From assembly GCA_014465955.1 (NCBI GenBank), contig JACTVT010000038.1, positions 1-22,759 on the forward strand: DNA of 22,759 nt, written 5' to 3'. Of this stretch, positions 6,744 through 13,356 are shown one piece after another. Numbering within the stretch: the first letter of the stretch is position 1; each line of letters opens with the position of its first letter. Origin of the DNA: Eubacterium sp. Its GTDB lineage: Bacteria > Bacillota > Clostridia > Oscillospirales > Acutalibacteraceae. The notes under the pieces were generated by a model. The model was not told the origin of the DNA. It saw only the letters and a list, made by a program, of their open reading frames with translations, and did no database searches. The position numbers and the translations under genes were made by a program.

Positions 6744-6770
6744 GGGCAGGCGCAGAGACCTGCCCCTACA
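6744..6770 (-). repeat. REP-like GTAG hairpin, element 8
   Basis: GGGCAGG (6744-6750) pairs with CCTGCCC (6759-6765), and the foot on the minus strand is TGTAG. It lies in the 3' region of the sensor kinase gene. Confidence 0.7.
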
Positions 6771-6802
6771 AATTGTGCAGTGTTTTTGATATAACGCAAA
6801 AA

Positions 6803-6831
6803 ACGGGAGGGCACAGAGGCCCTCCCCTACG
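6803..6831 (-). repeat. REP-like GTAG hairpin, element 9
   Basis: GGGAGGGC pairs with GCCCTCCC around ACAGAG, and the minus-strand foot is CGTAG. It sits 17 nt past the sensor kinase stop codon on the minus strand, where it could also serve as an mRNA-end hairpin. Confidence 0.72.
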
Positions 6832-6847
6832 ATGTTATATAATTTTG

Positions 6848-9214
6848 TTATTCTTTCGGAATTTTTACTGTTGCTTTGAACAGGTCGCCGTCGATGGAGA
6901 GTATTAATTCTCCGCCGTTGAGTCTGCACAGTTCTGTTGCAATGGAAAGTCCGAGTCCGTTGCCGTCTTCGTTTCGTGACTTGTCACCGCGCACAAAGCG
7001 TTCGGTCAGTTCCTGCGCAGAAATATTTAACTGTTCCTTTGAAATGTTTTTGATTTCAAAATATTCGCAGTCTGTTCCGCTGTAAAGCCTTGCATAAATG
7101 CGTGATCCGGGGGCGGAATATTTTTTCGCATTTGAAAGTAGGTTTTCAAGCACTCTGTAAATCTTTGTGCCGTCTGCAAAAGCAATGTGCTTATTCGCAG
7201 GCTCTTCAAAAATCAATTGCAAATCACGCTTTTCAAATTCTGCCGCTTCTTCAACAATTGCCTGTGCGGCAAGTTCGTTAAGATTAAGTTTTGTTTTGTT
7301 GATTGTAACGTTGCCGCTGCTGATTTTTGACGCCTCAATCAAATCTTCAATCAGCCTTTTCAGTTTGCCCGATTTTTCGGCGATAACGCCCATATATTCT
7401 CGTGCGGTTTCGTCTTCAATATTGCATTTTTGCAGCAGGTCAATATAGTTGATAACCGAGGTGAGCGGCGTTTTTAAATCGTGCGAAACGTTTGTTATAA
7501 GTTCTGCCTTTGTGCGTTCATCCTTAACCGCTTTCACGATTGCAGACTGTAAATTTGCGTTGGCAATGTCATAACTGTTTGCAAGAATTTTAAGACTGTT
7601 CGGCAGATTTTCTGCATTGTCGCTCGTCGGCTCGCCGTTTTCAACTGCGGTTATAATATTGTCAAGCGATTTGAGGTATTTCATAACAAGGTAAATAATA
7701 TATCCGTCAAGCGCAAGCACGCCGAGGGCATAAATTGTTCCTAAAAATGCTATTGTACCGATTCCGACATTGTAACTCAGTATAACAAAAAGAACAGATA
7801 TAATATTAAACAATGTGTAAAGCACGATTGCGGCTGTTGTTTTTCTGTCAAAATGCTTTGGCTTGTAAACAATGCCTTTGATGAATTTTTTGAGCGCCTT
7901 GAAGAATTTAACAACCATTTTAACAATAAAGGCGCAGACCATATAAATAAATGTGTTTTTGAAAATGTTTGTCTTTGCTTTGATTCCTCTTGCAAGGCTT
8001 GTGAAAAATTCTGCCGTAAACAGGTAAGCAAGTACTGTGAGCGCATTCGGAATAAGCGGGTAATACGGCTTTTTCAGTAAGCCTATTGGTGTTTTAAAGT
8101 GCATACCTGGGTCATATAGGTAAAGATAATCAAAATAGTTTGAAATGTATACAAAAAATCCTATAATGCATAGCGTTACCAATCCGCCTGAAACAGCCAG
8201 ATGAATGTCATAGGGCAGTTTATCTATCGGCGCAAGTTGTTCCTGACCGTTTTTATGTCCTGCAAGGCACATTGTGATAATAAAGAATATCAGCGCCAGC
8301 ACACCGTAAATAACGGTTTCGGCAATGAATTTTTCAACATTCATCTGTGAAGTTGCCGTTATATTATCAAAATACTCTTTATAATGGTCATTATGCTGAA
8401 AAGTCGGGTCTATAACAATATAAACGCTTAAGCCTTTGTTTGCCGAAATGCTGAAATTATTGTTGATAATATAGTTAACATTGCTCGTTATTTCGTCATT
8501 TTCAAAAAGCAGGTATATATTATTGTCGTTTGCTTTTGAAAGCACTTCTTCTTTGCCGCTTGTGTTTGTAACCACCGTGCCGTCGTCAGCCTCGGCATAA
8601 TAAAGAATGTTTTTTATATTGCGTGCGGCAAGTTCTTCTGGTGAAGTATAAGGATTTTCATTTATTACATTGTTAAATTCGTTTATAAATTTTTCTTTTA
8701 TTTTATCGTCTGTTAAAGCCTCGTCGCATCTTGCGTTTACATAGATGCTGTACACGTAATTAATAATATTTACGGTTATATCAGTTTCAAATATATTGCT
8801 GTATTCATAATAACTGCTATACATTGTGGTTTCAAATGTTCCGTCTTCACGGTAATAATCCTGTCCTTCAATGAATTTGCTTTCGTTAGGCAGTCCTGAA
8901 TCATATTTTGCTTTGTATTCCTTGTATTCGGCAAGAAACTGCTCTGCGCCTCGTTCACGTTCAGACTCCATATCCTTTGTACGCTTGTTGTATAATACGC
9001 TCCGCGTTATTGCCTCGATATCCTGCCGGTAAAGATATTCAAAACTATGTGAATCAACAAAGGTGTTACCGCTTGTAATGTCGCCGAAGCAGTACAGATA
9101 ACGTGCCACCTTCAGTCCGCTGTTGCAGGCAAGTACAAGCATAATGCAGGCGATTATAATGCATAATGCCTTTGTAAAATTGTTTTCTTTAAATTTTGTC
9201 CATTTTGTATCCAA
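6848..9214 (-). CDS. membrane sensor histidine kinase with large extracellular domain
   Basis: The 788-aa protein has one N-terminal membrane segment (about residues 16-32), a ~280-residue extracellular region, then around six further hydrophobic segments up to about residue 520. A dimerisation helix follows with the phosphoacceptor His578 in NVSHDLKTPLT, then an ATPase domain with the N box (ENLLSNAKKYS) and G box (GNGLGLSIA). I see no clear HAMP domain. It should autophosphorylate and pass phosphate to the adjacent regulator. The start is taken as the TTG at 9214, behind AAGGTGG; the TTG at 9262 has only a weak site and would give 804 aa. It overlaps the regulator gene by 26 nt. The signal is unknown; the multi-helix middle recalls kinases that sense cell-envelope stress or peptides. 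Confidence 0.9.
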   Translation of the reverse strand: MDTKWTKFKENNFTKALCIIIACIMLVLACNSGLKVARYLYCFGDITSGNTFVDSHSFEYLYRQDIEAITRSVLYNKRTKDMESERERGAEQFLAEYKEYKAKYDSGLPNESKFIEGQDYYREDGTFETTMYSSYYEYSNIFETDITVNIINYVYSIYVNARCDEALTDDKIKEKFINEFNNVINENPYTSPEELAARNIKNILYYAEADDGTVVTNTSGKEEVLSKANDNNIYLLFENDEITSNVNYIINNNFSISANKGLSVYIVIDPTFQHNDHYKEYFDNITATSQMNVEKFIAETVIYGVLALIFFIITMCLAGHKNGQEQLAPIDKLPYDIHLAVSGGLVTLCIIGFFVYISNYFDYLYLYDPGMHFKTPIGLLKKPYYPLIPNALTVLAYLFTAEFFTSLARGIKAKTNIFKNTFIYMVCAFIVKMVVKFFKALKKFIKGIVYKPKHFDRKTTAAIVLYTLFNIISVLFVILSYNVGIGTIAFLGTIYALGVLALDGYIIYLVMKYLKSLDNIITAVENGEPTSDNAENLPNSLKILANSYDIANANLQSAIVKAVKDERTKAELITNVSHDLKTPLTSVINYIDLLQKCNIEDETAREYMGVIAEKSGKLKRLIEDLIEASKISSGNVTINKTKLNLNELAAQAIVEEAAEFEKRDLQLIFEEPANKHIAFADGTKIYRVLENLLSNAKKYSAPGSRIYARLYSGTDCEYFEIKNISKEQLNISAQELTERFVRGDKSRNEDGNGLGLSIATELCRLNGGELILSIDGDLFKATVKIPKE

Positions 9215-9890
9215 GTCCGTACACCACCTTAATATATTTAGGGTCTTTCGGATTAATTTCAATCTTTTCTCTTATATTTTTAATGTGAACGGTTACTGTT
9301 TTTTCTGTTTTAAAGGACGGTTCATTCCAAACCGATTCATAAATCTGTGAGGACGAGAGCACTCTGCCCATATTTTTTGCAAGGAATTCAACAATCAGGT
9401 ATTCCCTTGCGGTCAGTTTTACTTCGTCGCCGTCAACAAAAACGGTTTTTGCCTCTGTGTCCACCACAAGACCGCCTGTAACAATCTGCGTGTTTTTCTG
9501 TACAAAACCCGAAAAAGAAATGTAGCGCCTTATCTGCGATTTAACCCTTGCCACAAGTTCAAGCGGGTTGAACGGCTTTGTAACATAATCGTCTGCACCG
9601 AAGCCGAGACCTGCAATTTTGTCCGTATCCTCAGATTTTGCCGAAAGCATAATGATTGGAAAGTTCTGTGTTTCCCTTATTTTCAGTGTGGTCTGCAGTC
9701 CGTCAAGTTTCGGCATCATAATGTCCAGCACAAGGCAGTGAATTTCATTTGATTTTATGATTTCAAGTGCGTCAATTCCGTTCTCGGCTTTAAGCACGTT
9801 GAAACCCTCTGCCTTTAAATAAATTTCAATTGAATCAAGGATTGCTCTGTCATCGTCGCACACGAGCACTGTGTTGTTTGAGTTATCCAT
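9189..9890 (-). CDS. OmpR/PhoB-type response regulator
   Basis: The 233-aa protein has a receiver domain with the acidic pocket CDDD (Asp12-14), phosphoacceptor Asp56 in LVLDIMMP, the Thr/Ser of IIMLSAK and the Lys of DDYVTKPF. It is followed by a winged-helix DNA-binding domain (residues ~130-233) with TAREYLIVEFL and VHIKNIREKI. It is the partner of the overlapping kinase. The start at the ATG 9890 is preferred: AAGGCGG sits 8 nt upstream of it, whereas the GTG at 9899 lies inside that ribosome site. No transporter or target gene in the window is obviously coupled to it. Confidence 0.94.
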   Translation of the reverse strand: MDNSNNTVLVCDDDRAILDSIEIYLKAEGFNVLKAENGIDALEIIKSNEIHCLVLDIMMPKLDGLQTTLKIRETQNFPIIMLSAKSEDTDKIAGLGFGADDYVTKPFNPLELVARVKSQIRRYISFSGFVQKNTQIVTGGLVVDTEAKTVFVDGDEVKLTAREYLIVEFLAKNMGRVLSSSQIYESVWNEPSFKTEKTVTVHIKNIREKIEINPKDPKYIKVVYGLGYKMDKI

Positions 9891-9906
9891 ATTTATCACC
9901 GCCTTT

Positions 9907-9915
9907 ATTGTATCA
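9907..9915 (-). promoter_or_regulatory. extended -10 promoter of the two-component operon
   Basis: On the minus strand the sequence TGATACAAT is an extended -10 (TG, one base, then TACAAT at 9907-9912). No good -35 is seen. The leader would be only ~10 nt. Confidence 0.5.
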
Positions 9916-9978
9916 CATTAAATTTGAAAAGAAAAGAAATGAAATAAATAACCTGTTTCCCTTGTGTATATTAAAACA

Positions 9979-9997
9979 CCCTGCAATAAAAGCAGGG
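9979..9997 (-). terminator. hairpin with T-run between the PqqD-like gene and the response regulator
   Basis: ACCCTGC/GCAGGGT around a 7-nt loop, followed on the minus strand by GTTTT. It may be a backup terminator for transcripts coming from the PqqD-like gene. The remainder of 9916-10091 is AT-rich and I see nothing else in it. Confidence 0.5.
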
Positions 9998-10084
9998 TAA
10001 TAAAAAAGTTAAGAAATTATAAATAATGTGAATTGTGTATTCCCGTTTCAGCCGGATTTTTATAAAATTCTACGATTTCAGTTA

Positions 10085-10123
10085 AAAAATTAACCGGGAT
10101 TCACTGTTAGGCGATTCCCGGTT
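10085..10123 (-). terminator. terminator of the PqqD-like gene
   Basis: AACCGGGA (10092-10099) pairs with TCCCGGTT (10116-10123). On the minus strand the stem is followed by AATTTTTTAAC, 17 nt after the stop codon. Confidence 0.8.
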
Positions 10124-10139
10124 TTTCGGTTGTTTTTTA

Positions 10140-10406
10140 TTATTCTTCAAGCAAATTATTTTCTCTCAGCATATCAATAAACTTATCAATATCCTTTTTT
10201 GCTGTTGCGGCGTCTACTTCGTATTCGTCAAGTACCATTTTCAGCATTTCGTCTTTCGTAATGTCCTTTTGCAGGCAGTCCCAGAAAAAACCGCCCGAGC
10301 CGTTGAGCGTAATCATTCCGTTAAAATCAAATGCAGTTCTGCCCACGGGCACAACAATTTCAGAGCCTGCAATATTTCTTTTTGCAAATCCGTTTTTTAT
10401 TTTCAT
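10140..10406 (-). CDS. PqqD family protein (RiPP recognition element-like), orphan
   Basis: The 88-aa protein fits the PqqD-like fold: a beta-rich N-terminal half (GSEIVVPVGRTAFDFNGMITLNGSGGFFWDCL) followed by a helical half (KDEMLKMVLDEYEVDAATAKKDIDKFIDMLRENNLLEE). The central L-N-x-x-G-x-x-x-W-x-x-L pattern is the family hallmark. In peptide-modification pathways such proteins bind the leader of a precursor peptide and present it to a radical SAM enzyme. Here neither a radical SAM maturase nor an obvious precursor peptide is adjacent; the only radical SAM protein in the window is pflA, 11 kb away. AAAAGGTG precedes the ATG. It has its own promoter and terminator, so it acts as a single-gene unit of unknown function. 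Confidence 0.85.
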   Translation of the reverse strand: MKIKNGFAKRNIAGSEIVVPVGRTAFDFNGMITLNGSGGFFWDCLQKDITKDEMLKMVLDEYEVDAATAKKDIDKFIDMLRENNLLEE

Positions 10407-10476
10407 AATAACACCTTTTTATGTTTTATTTTGCTGTCGGACACAATTTGCCCCTTATGGTACGTTATGGCGGCAA

Positions 10477-10566
10477 CCGTAGGGACGGAAGATTCCCCCA
10501 CAGTGTGGGGGAAATGTCACACAGTGACAAAGGGGGACGGCGCTCGTAAAGTGTCCCCGACGTACC
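10477..10566 (+). repeat. triple-hairpin repeat, GTAG-type, element 10
   Basis: It starts CCGTAGGGACGG and ends GTCCCCGACGTACC. Inside are three successive hairpins: a perfect 10-bp stem (TTCCCCCACA/TGTGGGGGAA, 10493-10513), TGTCAC/GTGACA (10515-10529), and GGGGAC/GTCCCC closed at 10558. It lies within the predicted leader of the PqqD-like gene. Confidence 0.7.
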
Positions 10567-10600
10567 GCTTTTATATTATTTACAGATAACCTGTATAGTT

Positions 10601-10629
10601 ATTATAACAATTTGCACAAATGCTTTCAA
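10601..10629 (-). promoter_or_regulatory. promoter of the PqqD-like gene
   Basis: On the minus strand TTGAAA (10624-10629), a 17-nt spacer and a perfect TATAAT (10601-10606). It is divergent from the next operon's promoter, and the predicted leader is about 185 nt long and includes the triple-hairpin repeat. Confidence 0.75.
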
Positions 10630-10677
10630 GCAATAGTCGAAAAAAGATAAAAATTTACAGAAATTTTGCTGTTCTAC

Positions 10678-10706
10678 TTGAAGATATAACCTTAATTGGT
10701 TATAAT
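10678..10706 (+). promoter_or_regulatory. promoter and operator-like palindrome of the NifU-like/GGGtGRT operon
   Basis: TTGAAG (10678-10683), a 17-nt spacer, and a perfect TATAAT (10701-10706). The spacer and -10 contain the inverted repeat TATAACC-TTAATT-GGTTATA (10685-10704), which would place a dimeric regulator directly on the promoter. The regulator is not known. Confidence 0.75.
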
Positions 10707-10756
10707 ATCAATGGTAATTTTTAATAATTATTAAAAAGGATAAAAGGAGATTTAAA

Positions 10757-11449
10757 ATGGTTTATTCAAATGAAGTTGAACAGATGTGTACCGTTAAAAA
10801 AGGTCCGCATCATGGTCCTGCTCCTATTCCCGAAGAAGGAAAATGGGTAAAATCTTATCAGATCAGCGACATCAGCGGCTTTTCACACGGTATCGGCTGG
10901 TGCGCACCGCAGCAGGGTGCCTGCAAAATCAGTCTTAATGTTAAAGACGGTATTGTAGAGGAAGCACTTGTTGAAACAATCGGCTGTTCAGGCATGACTC
11001 ACTCTGCAGCAATGGCAGCAGAAATTCTGCCGGGCAAAACACTTCTTGAATGTCTTAATACAGACCTTGTTTGTGACGCTATCAACGTTGCTATGAGAGA
11101 AATTTTCAAGCAGCTTGCTTACGGCCGTTCACAGTCTGCATTCTCAGAGGGCGGTCTTGTTGTAGGCGCTGCTCTTGAAGATCTCGGTAAGGGTCTCAGA
11201 AGTCAGGTAGGTACAATGTTCTCAACAAAACTCAAGGGCGTTCGTTATATGGAAATGGCTGAGGGTTATGTTACACGTATGGCTCTTGACGAAGAAGGCG
11301 AAGTTATCGGCTATGAATTCGTTAAGGTAGGCAAGATGCTTGAGGATATTCGTCACGGCAAAACTCCTGACGAGGCATACAAAGCAAATATCGGTAATTA
11401 CGGTCGTTTTGCAAATGCTGCAAAGTATATCGACCCTCGTGAAGAATAA
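10757..11449 (+). CDS. NifU-like iron-sulfur cluster assembly scaffold protein
   Basis: This 230-aa protein has a NifU/IscU N-terminal-like core with GWCAPQQGACKISLNV, then IGCSGMTHSAAMAAEILPGKT and LVCDAINVAM. The Gly-Cys-Ser-Gly turn, the small-residue helix and the GKT step match the IscU/NifU fold, and the three conserved cysteine regions are potential cluster ligands. It is longer than IscU (~130 aa), with a C-terminal extension rich in glycines and acids. It is followed 18 nt later by the GGGtGRT protein, a pairing I recognise from anaerobic Bacillota. No cysteine desulfurase gene is in the window. AAAGGAGAT precedes the start. Role inferred: holding an Fe-S or other metal cluster for its partner. 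Confidence 0.82.
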   Translation: MVYSNEVEQMCTVKKGPHHGPAPIPEEGKWVKSYQISDISGFSHGIGWCAPQQGACKISLNVKDGIVEEALVETIGCSGMTHSAAMAAEILPGKTLLECLNTDLVCDAINVAMREIFKQLAYGRSQSAFSEGGLVVGAALEDLGKGLRSQVGTMFSTKLKGVRYMEMAEGYVTRMALDEEGEVIGYEFVKVGKMLEDIRHGKTPDEAYKANIGNYGRFANAAKYIDPREE

Positions 11450-11467
11450 GATAAGGAGGACTGAAAA

Positions 11468-12478
11468 ATGGCAAATGATGTAAAATTTGAAGGCAAGGAA
11501 AGAAGAATTGCCAAAATAGAAAAATGTCTTGCAGAATACGGTCTTTCAAGTCTTGAAGAAGCAAGAGATTTATGCCTTTCAAAGGGCATTGATGTAGATG
11601 CTATCGTTAAAGGCGTTCAGCCTATCGCATTTGAAAACGCAAGTTGGGCTTACACACTCGGCGCTGCAGTTGCTATCAAAAGCGGTGTAACAACTGCTTC
11701 GGCTGCTGCTGAAAAAATCGGTGTAGGTTTACAGGCTTTCTGTATCCCGGGTTCAGTTGCAGAGCAGAGAAACGTTGGTCTCGGTCACGGTAATCTCGGC
11801 GCCCGTCTTCTTTCTGAAGAAACAAAGTGCTTTGCATTCCTTGCAGGCCACGAATCATTCGCTGCTGCTGAGGGTGCAATCGGTATCGCAAGAACTGCTA
11901 ATAAGGTTCGTAAAGAGCCTCTTCGCGTTATTCTTAACGGTCTTGGTAAAGATGCTGCTTATATTATTTCAAGAATCAACGGTTTCACTTATGTAAAAAC
12001 AGATTATGATTTCTATACAGGCGATCTTAAGGTTGTTGAAACAAAGTCATTCTCAGACGGTGAAAGAGCAGCAGTTAAGTGCTACGGCGCTAACGATGTT
12101 CTTGAAGGCGTTGCAATTATGAAGGCTGAGGGCGTTGATGTTTCTATCACAGGTAACTCAACTAACCCGACTCGTTTCCAGCACCTTGTTGCAGGCACAT
12201 ACAAGAAGTGGGCGCTTGAAAACGGCAAGTCATACTTCTCAGTTGCATCAGGCGGCGGCACAGGCCGTACACTTCATCCTGATAATATGGCTGCAGGTCC
12301 TGCATCATACGGTTTAACAGACTCTATGGGCAGAATGCACGGCGACGCTCAGTTTGCAGGTTCATCTTCAGTTCCTGCTCACGTTGAAATGATGGGTCTT
12401 ATCGGTATGGGTAACAACCCAATGGTAGGCGCAACAGTTGCAACAGCAGTAGCCGTTGAGGAAGCAATGAAAGCATAA
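11468..12478 (+). CDS. GGGtGRT protein (uncharacterised family)
   Basis: The 336-aa protein contains the family's name-giving motif in ASGGGTGRTLHPDNMA (near residue 260), plus conserved blocks GHGNLGARLLSEETKCFAFLAGHESFAAAEG and a glycine-rich C-terminus (MGLIGMGNNPMVGATVATAVAVEEA). It has no transmembrane segment or signal peptide, and Ala/Gly content is high. The function is unknown. It is translated from a strong AAGGAGG site and ends in a strong terminator, and codon use looks like that of a well-expressed gene. It is encoded 18 nt after the NifU-like scaffold, so I infer that it uses or carries an Fe-S or metal cofactor; the glycine-rich motif could bind a phosphate group. Both are inferences. 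Confidence 0.88.
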   Translation: MANDVKFEGKERRIAKIEKCLAEYGLSSLEEARDLCLSKGIDVDAIVKGVQPIAFENASWAYTLGAAVAIKSGVTTASAAAEKIGVGLQAFCIPGSVAEQRNVGLGHGNLGARLLSEETKCFAFLAGHESFAAAEGAIGIARTANKVRKEPLRVILNGLGKDAAYIISRINGFTYVKTDYDFYTGDLKVVETKSFSDGERAAVKCYGANDVLEGVAIMKAEGVDVSITGNSTNPTRFQHLVAGTYKKWALENGKSYFSVASGGGTGRTLHPDNMAAGPASYGLTDSMGRMHGDAQFAGSSSVPAHVEMMGLIGMGNNPMVGATVATAVAVEEAMKA

Positions 12479-12494
12479 GCATTTCATTCGGCAA

Positions 12495-12545
12495 AAATAT
12501 AAAATGAATGACTATCCTTTTATTTGGATAGTCATTTTTTGTTAC
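12495..12545. repeat. 51-bp direct repeat, copy 1, containing the GGGtGRT terminator
   Basis: It contains the terminator ATGACTATCC (12508-12517)/GGATAGTCAT (12526-12535) followed by TTTTTT. It is 49/51 identical to 13207-13257 in the same orientation. Its last bases include the stop codon of the toxin gene on the minus strand, so the hairpin may end both convergent transcripts. Confidence 0.9.
12508..12541 (+). terminator. terminator of the NifU-like/GGGtGRT operon
   Basis: Perfect 10-bp stem with an 8-nt loop and six T's. It is 30 nt after the GGGtGRT stop codon. Confidence 0.92.
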
Positions 12546-12853
12546 TGTATTTGTTTATTAAAATCTCTTTTGGCATATATAACGCGCATTATTGTGACGG
12601 TCTTTGTGCTTTCGTTAACTGTATAAAACATCATATAGTTTTTCACAATAATTTGTCTGTACTCTTGTTCTAATGGCTTAATAGGCGTGTATACATTATT
12701 TGAATAAGGGAAATTACATATATTTTCTGCTGAAGCAATAAAATTTTCAGCAAGTTTTGATGCAACTATGGGATTTTTCAGTTCATTTGAAATGTATTTT
12801 ATAATCTCAAGCATATCATTTTTTGCAGTTGGCAAAAATTCAAGCTTATACAT
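12542..12853 (-). CDS. type II toxin, ParE/RelE family
   Basis: The 103-aa protein has the ParE/RelE fold pattern: YKLEFLPTAKNDMLEIIKYI at the N-terminus, a basic helix pair, PLEQEYRQIIVKNYMMFYTV and the closing strand VTIMRVIYAKRDF. Conserved Arg and Tyr residues near R-Q-I-I-V and RVIYAKRD are those seen in the superfamily, but which target (gyrase or ribosome-bound mRNA) cannot be decided. It overlaps the antitoxin gene by 8 nt, the usual translational coupling. Its stop codon lies inside a 51-bp duplicated sequence, and the whole cassette seems to have been inserted between two copies of it. Confidence 0.9.
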   Translation of the reverse strand: MYKLEFLPTAKNDMLEIIKYISNELKNPIVASKLAENFIASAENICNFPYSNNVYTPIKPLEQEYRQIIVKNYMMFYTVNESTKTVTIMRVIYAKRDFNKQIQ

Positions 12854-13115
12854 TTATTGTACCTTTAAGTTCGGCAAGAACTTCCTTTGCTGAAAATCTT
12901 TTATCTGTTAATTTTGCTTCTTTTTCAGCAGCCTGTAATTTGAAATATACTTCGCTTTCAAATTGTAAATTCTCGTATGCGTCCATACTTAAAACGACCA
13001 TATCGCCAAAACCGTTTTTAGTTAAAAAAACAGGCTTTTGTGTTTCGTGTACGGTTTTAGATATATCGGCAAAATTGTTTCTTAAATCCGAAACCGGTCT
13101 GATTGAATTATTCAT
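12846..13115 (-). CDS. Phd/YefM family antitoxin
   Basis: The 89-aa protein begins SIRPVSDLRNNFADISKTV, the DNA-binding N-terminal domain typical of Phd/YefM (x-V-S-x-x-R-x-x), followed by KPVFLTKNGFGDMVVLSMDAYENL. The remaining part is an acidic/basic helical tail that should wrap around the toxin. It is the first gene of the cassette, behind AAGGAG, and should repress the operon through the palindrome in its promoter. The toxin is downstream with an 8-nt overlap. Confidence 0.93.
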   Translation of the reverse strand: MNNSIRPVSDLRNNFADISKTVHETQKPVFLTKNGFGDMVVLSMDAYENLQFESEVYFKLQAAEKEAKLTDKRFSAKEVLAELKGTINV

Positions 13116-13135
13116 AATATCATCTCCTTGGTATT

Positions 13136-13164
13136 ATTTTAGCATAATTATGCTAAAATATCAA
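13136..13164 (-). promoter_or_regulatory. promoter with autoregulatory operator of the toxin-antitoxin cassette
   Basis: On the minus strand TTGATA (13159-13164), 17 nt, TAAAAT (13136-13141). A perfect 22-bp palindrome with arms TTTTAGCATAA and TTATGCTAAAA occupies 13137-13158, i.e. the entire spacer and most of the -10, the expected place for Phd-type autorepression. Confidence 0.85.
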
Positions 13165-13206
13165 TAGGTATCAATGCTGAAAATTACATTCGGATTTTTT
13201 TAATAC

Positions 13207-13257
13207 AAATATAAAATGGATGACTATCTTTTTATTTGGATAGTCATTTTTTGTTAC
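13207..13257. repeat. 51-bp direct repeat, copy 2
   Basis: It repeats 12495-12545 with two substitutions (A to G and C to T), including a functional-looking terminator stem ATGACTATC/GATAGTCAT plus TTTTTT. Here it ends no visible + strand gene, which suggests it was duplicated together with the toxin-antitoxin insertion. Confidence 0.9.
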
Positions 13258-13290
13258 CTTTTTTGCATTTTGATGTTCAAAAAAGGTAAC
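13253..13290. repeat. 13-bp inverted repeat upstream of the ABC exporter operon
   Basis: GTTACCTTTTTTG (13253-13265) and CAAAAAAGGTAAC (13278-13290) are perfect complements around a 12-nt loop. It lies just upstream of the exporter promoter. It could be an operator or a terminator-like hairpin. Confidence 0.7.
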
Positions 13291-13305
13291 TTGCATTTGC
13301 TTATA

Positions 13306-13334
13306 TTGAAAATGATAACGCCTTTTGATATATT
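13306..13334 (+). promoter_or_regulatory. promoter of the ABC exporter/LytTR operon
   Basis: TTGAAA (13306-13311), 17 nt, TATATT (13329-13334). The start would be near 13341, directly before the ribosome site GGGAGGGG, so the leader is very short. Confidence 0.65.
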
Positions 13335-13356
13335 TTGAATATCGGGAGGGGTTATT

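Noticed and set aside
6520..6840. Open frames on both strands through the 6604-6691 repeat
   Set aside because: They arise from palindromic GC-rich repeats, have no ribosome site and match no family.
13264..13298. Direct repeat TTGCATTT (13264 and 13291) as a LytTR binding site
   Set aside because: Only 8 bp, spacing of 27 bp does not fit the usual ~20-bp LytTR pair, and it overlaps the inverted repeat.
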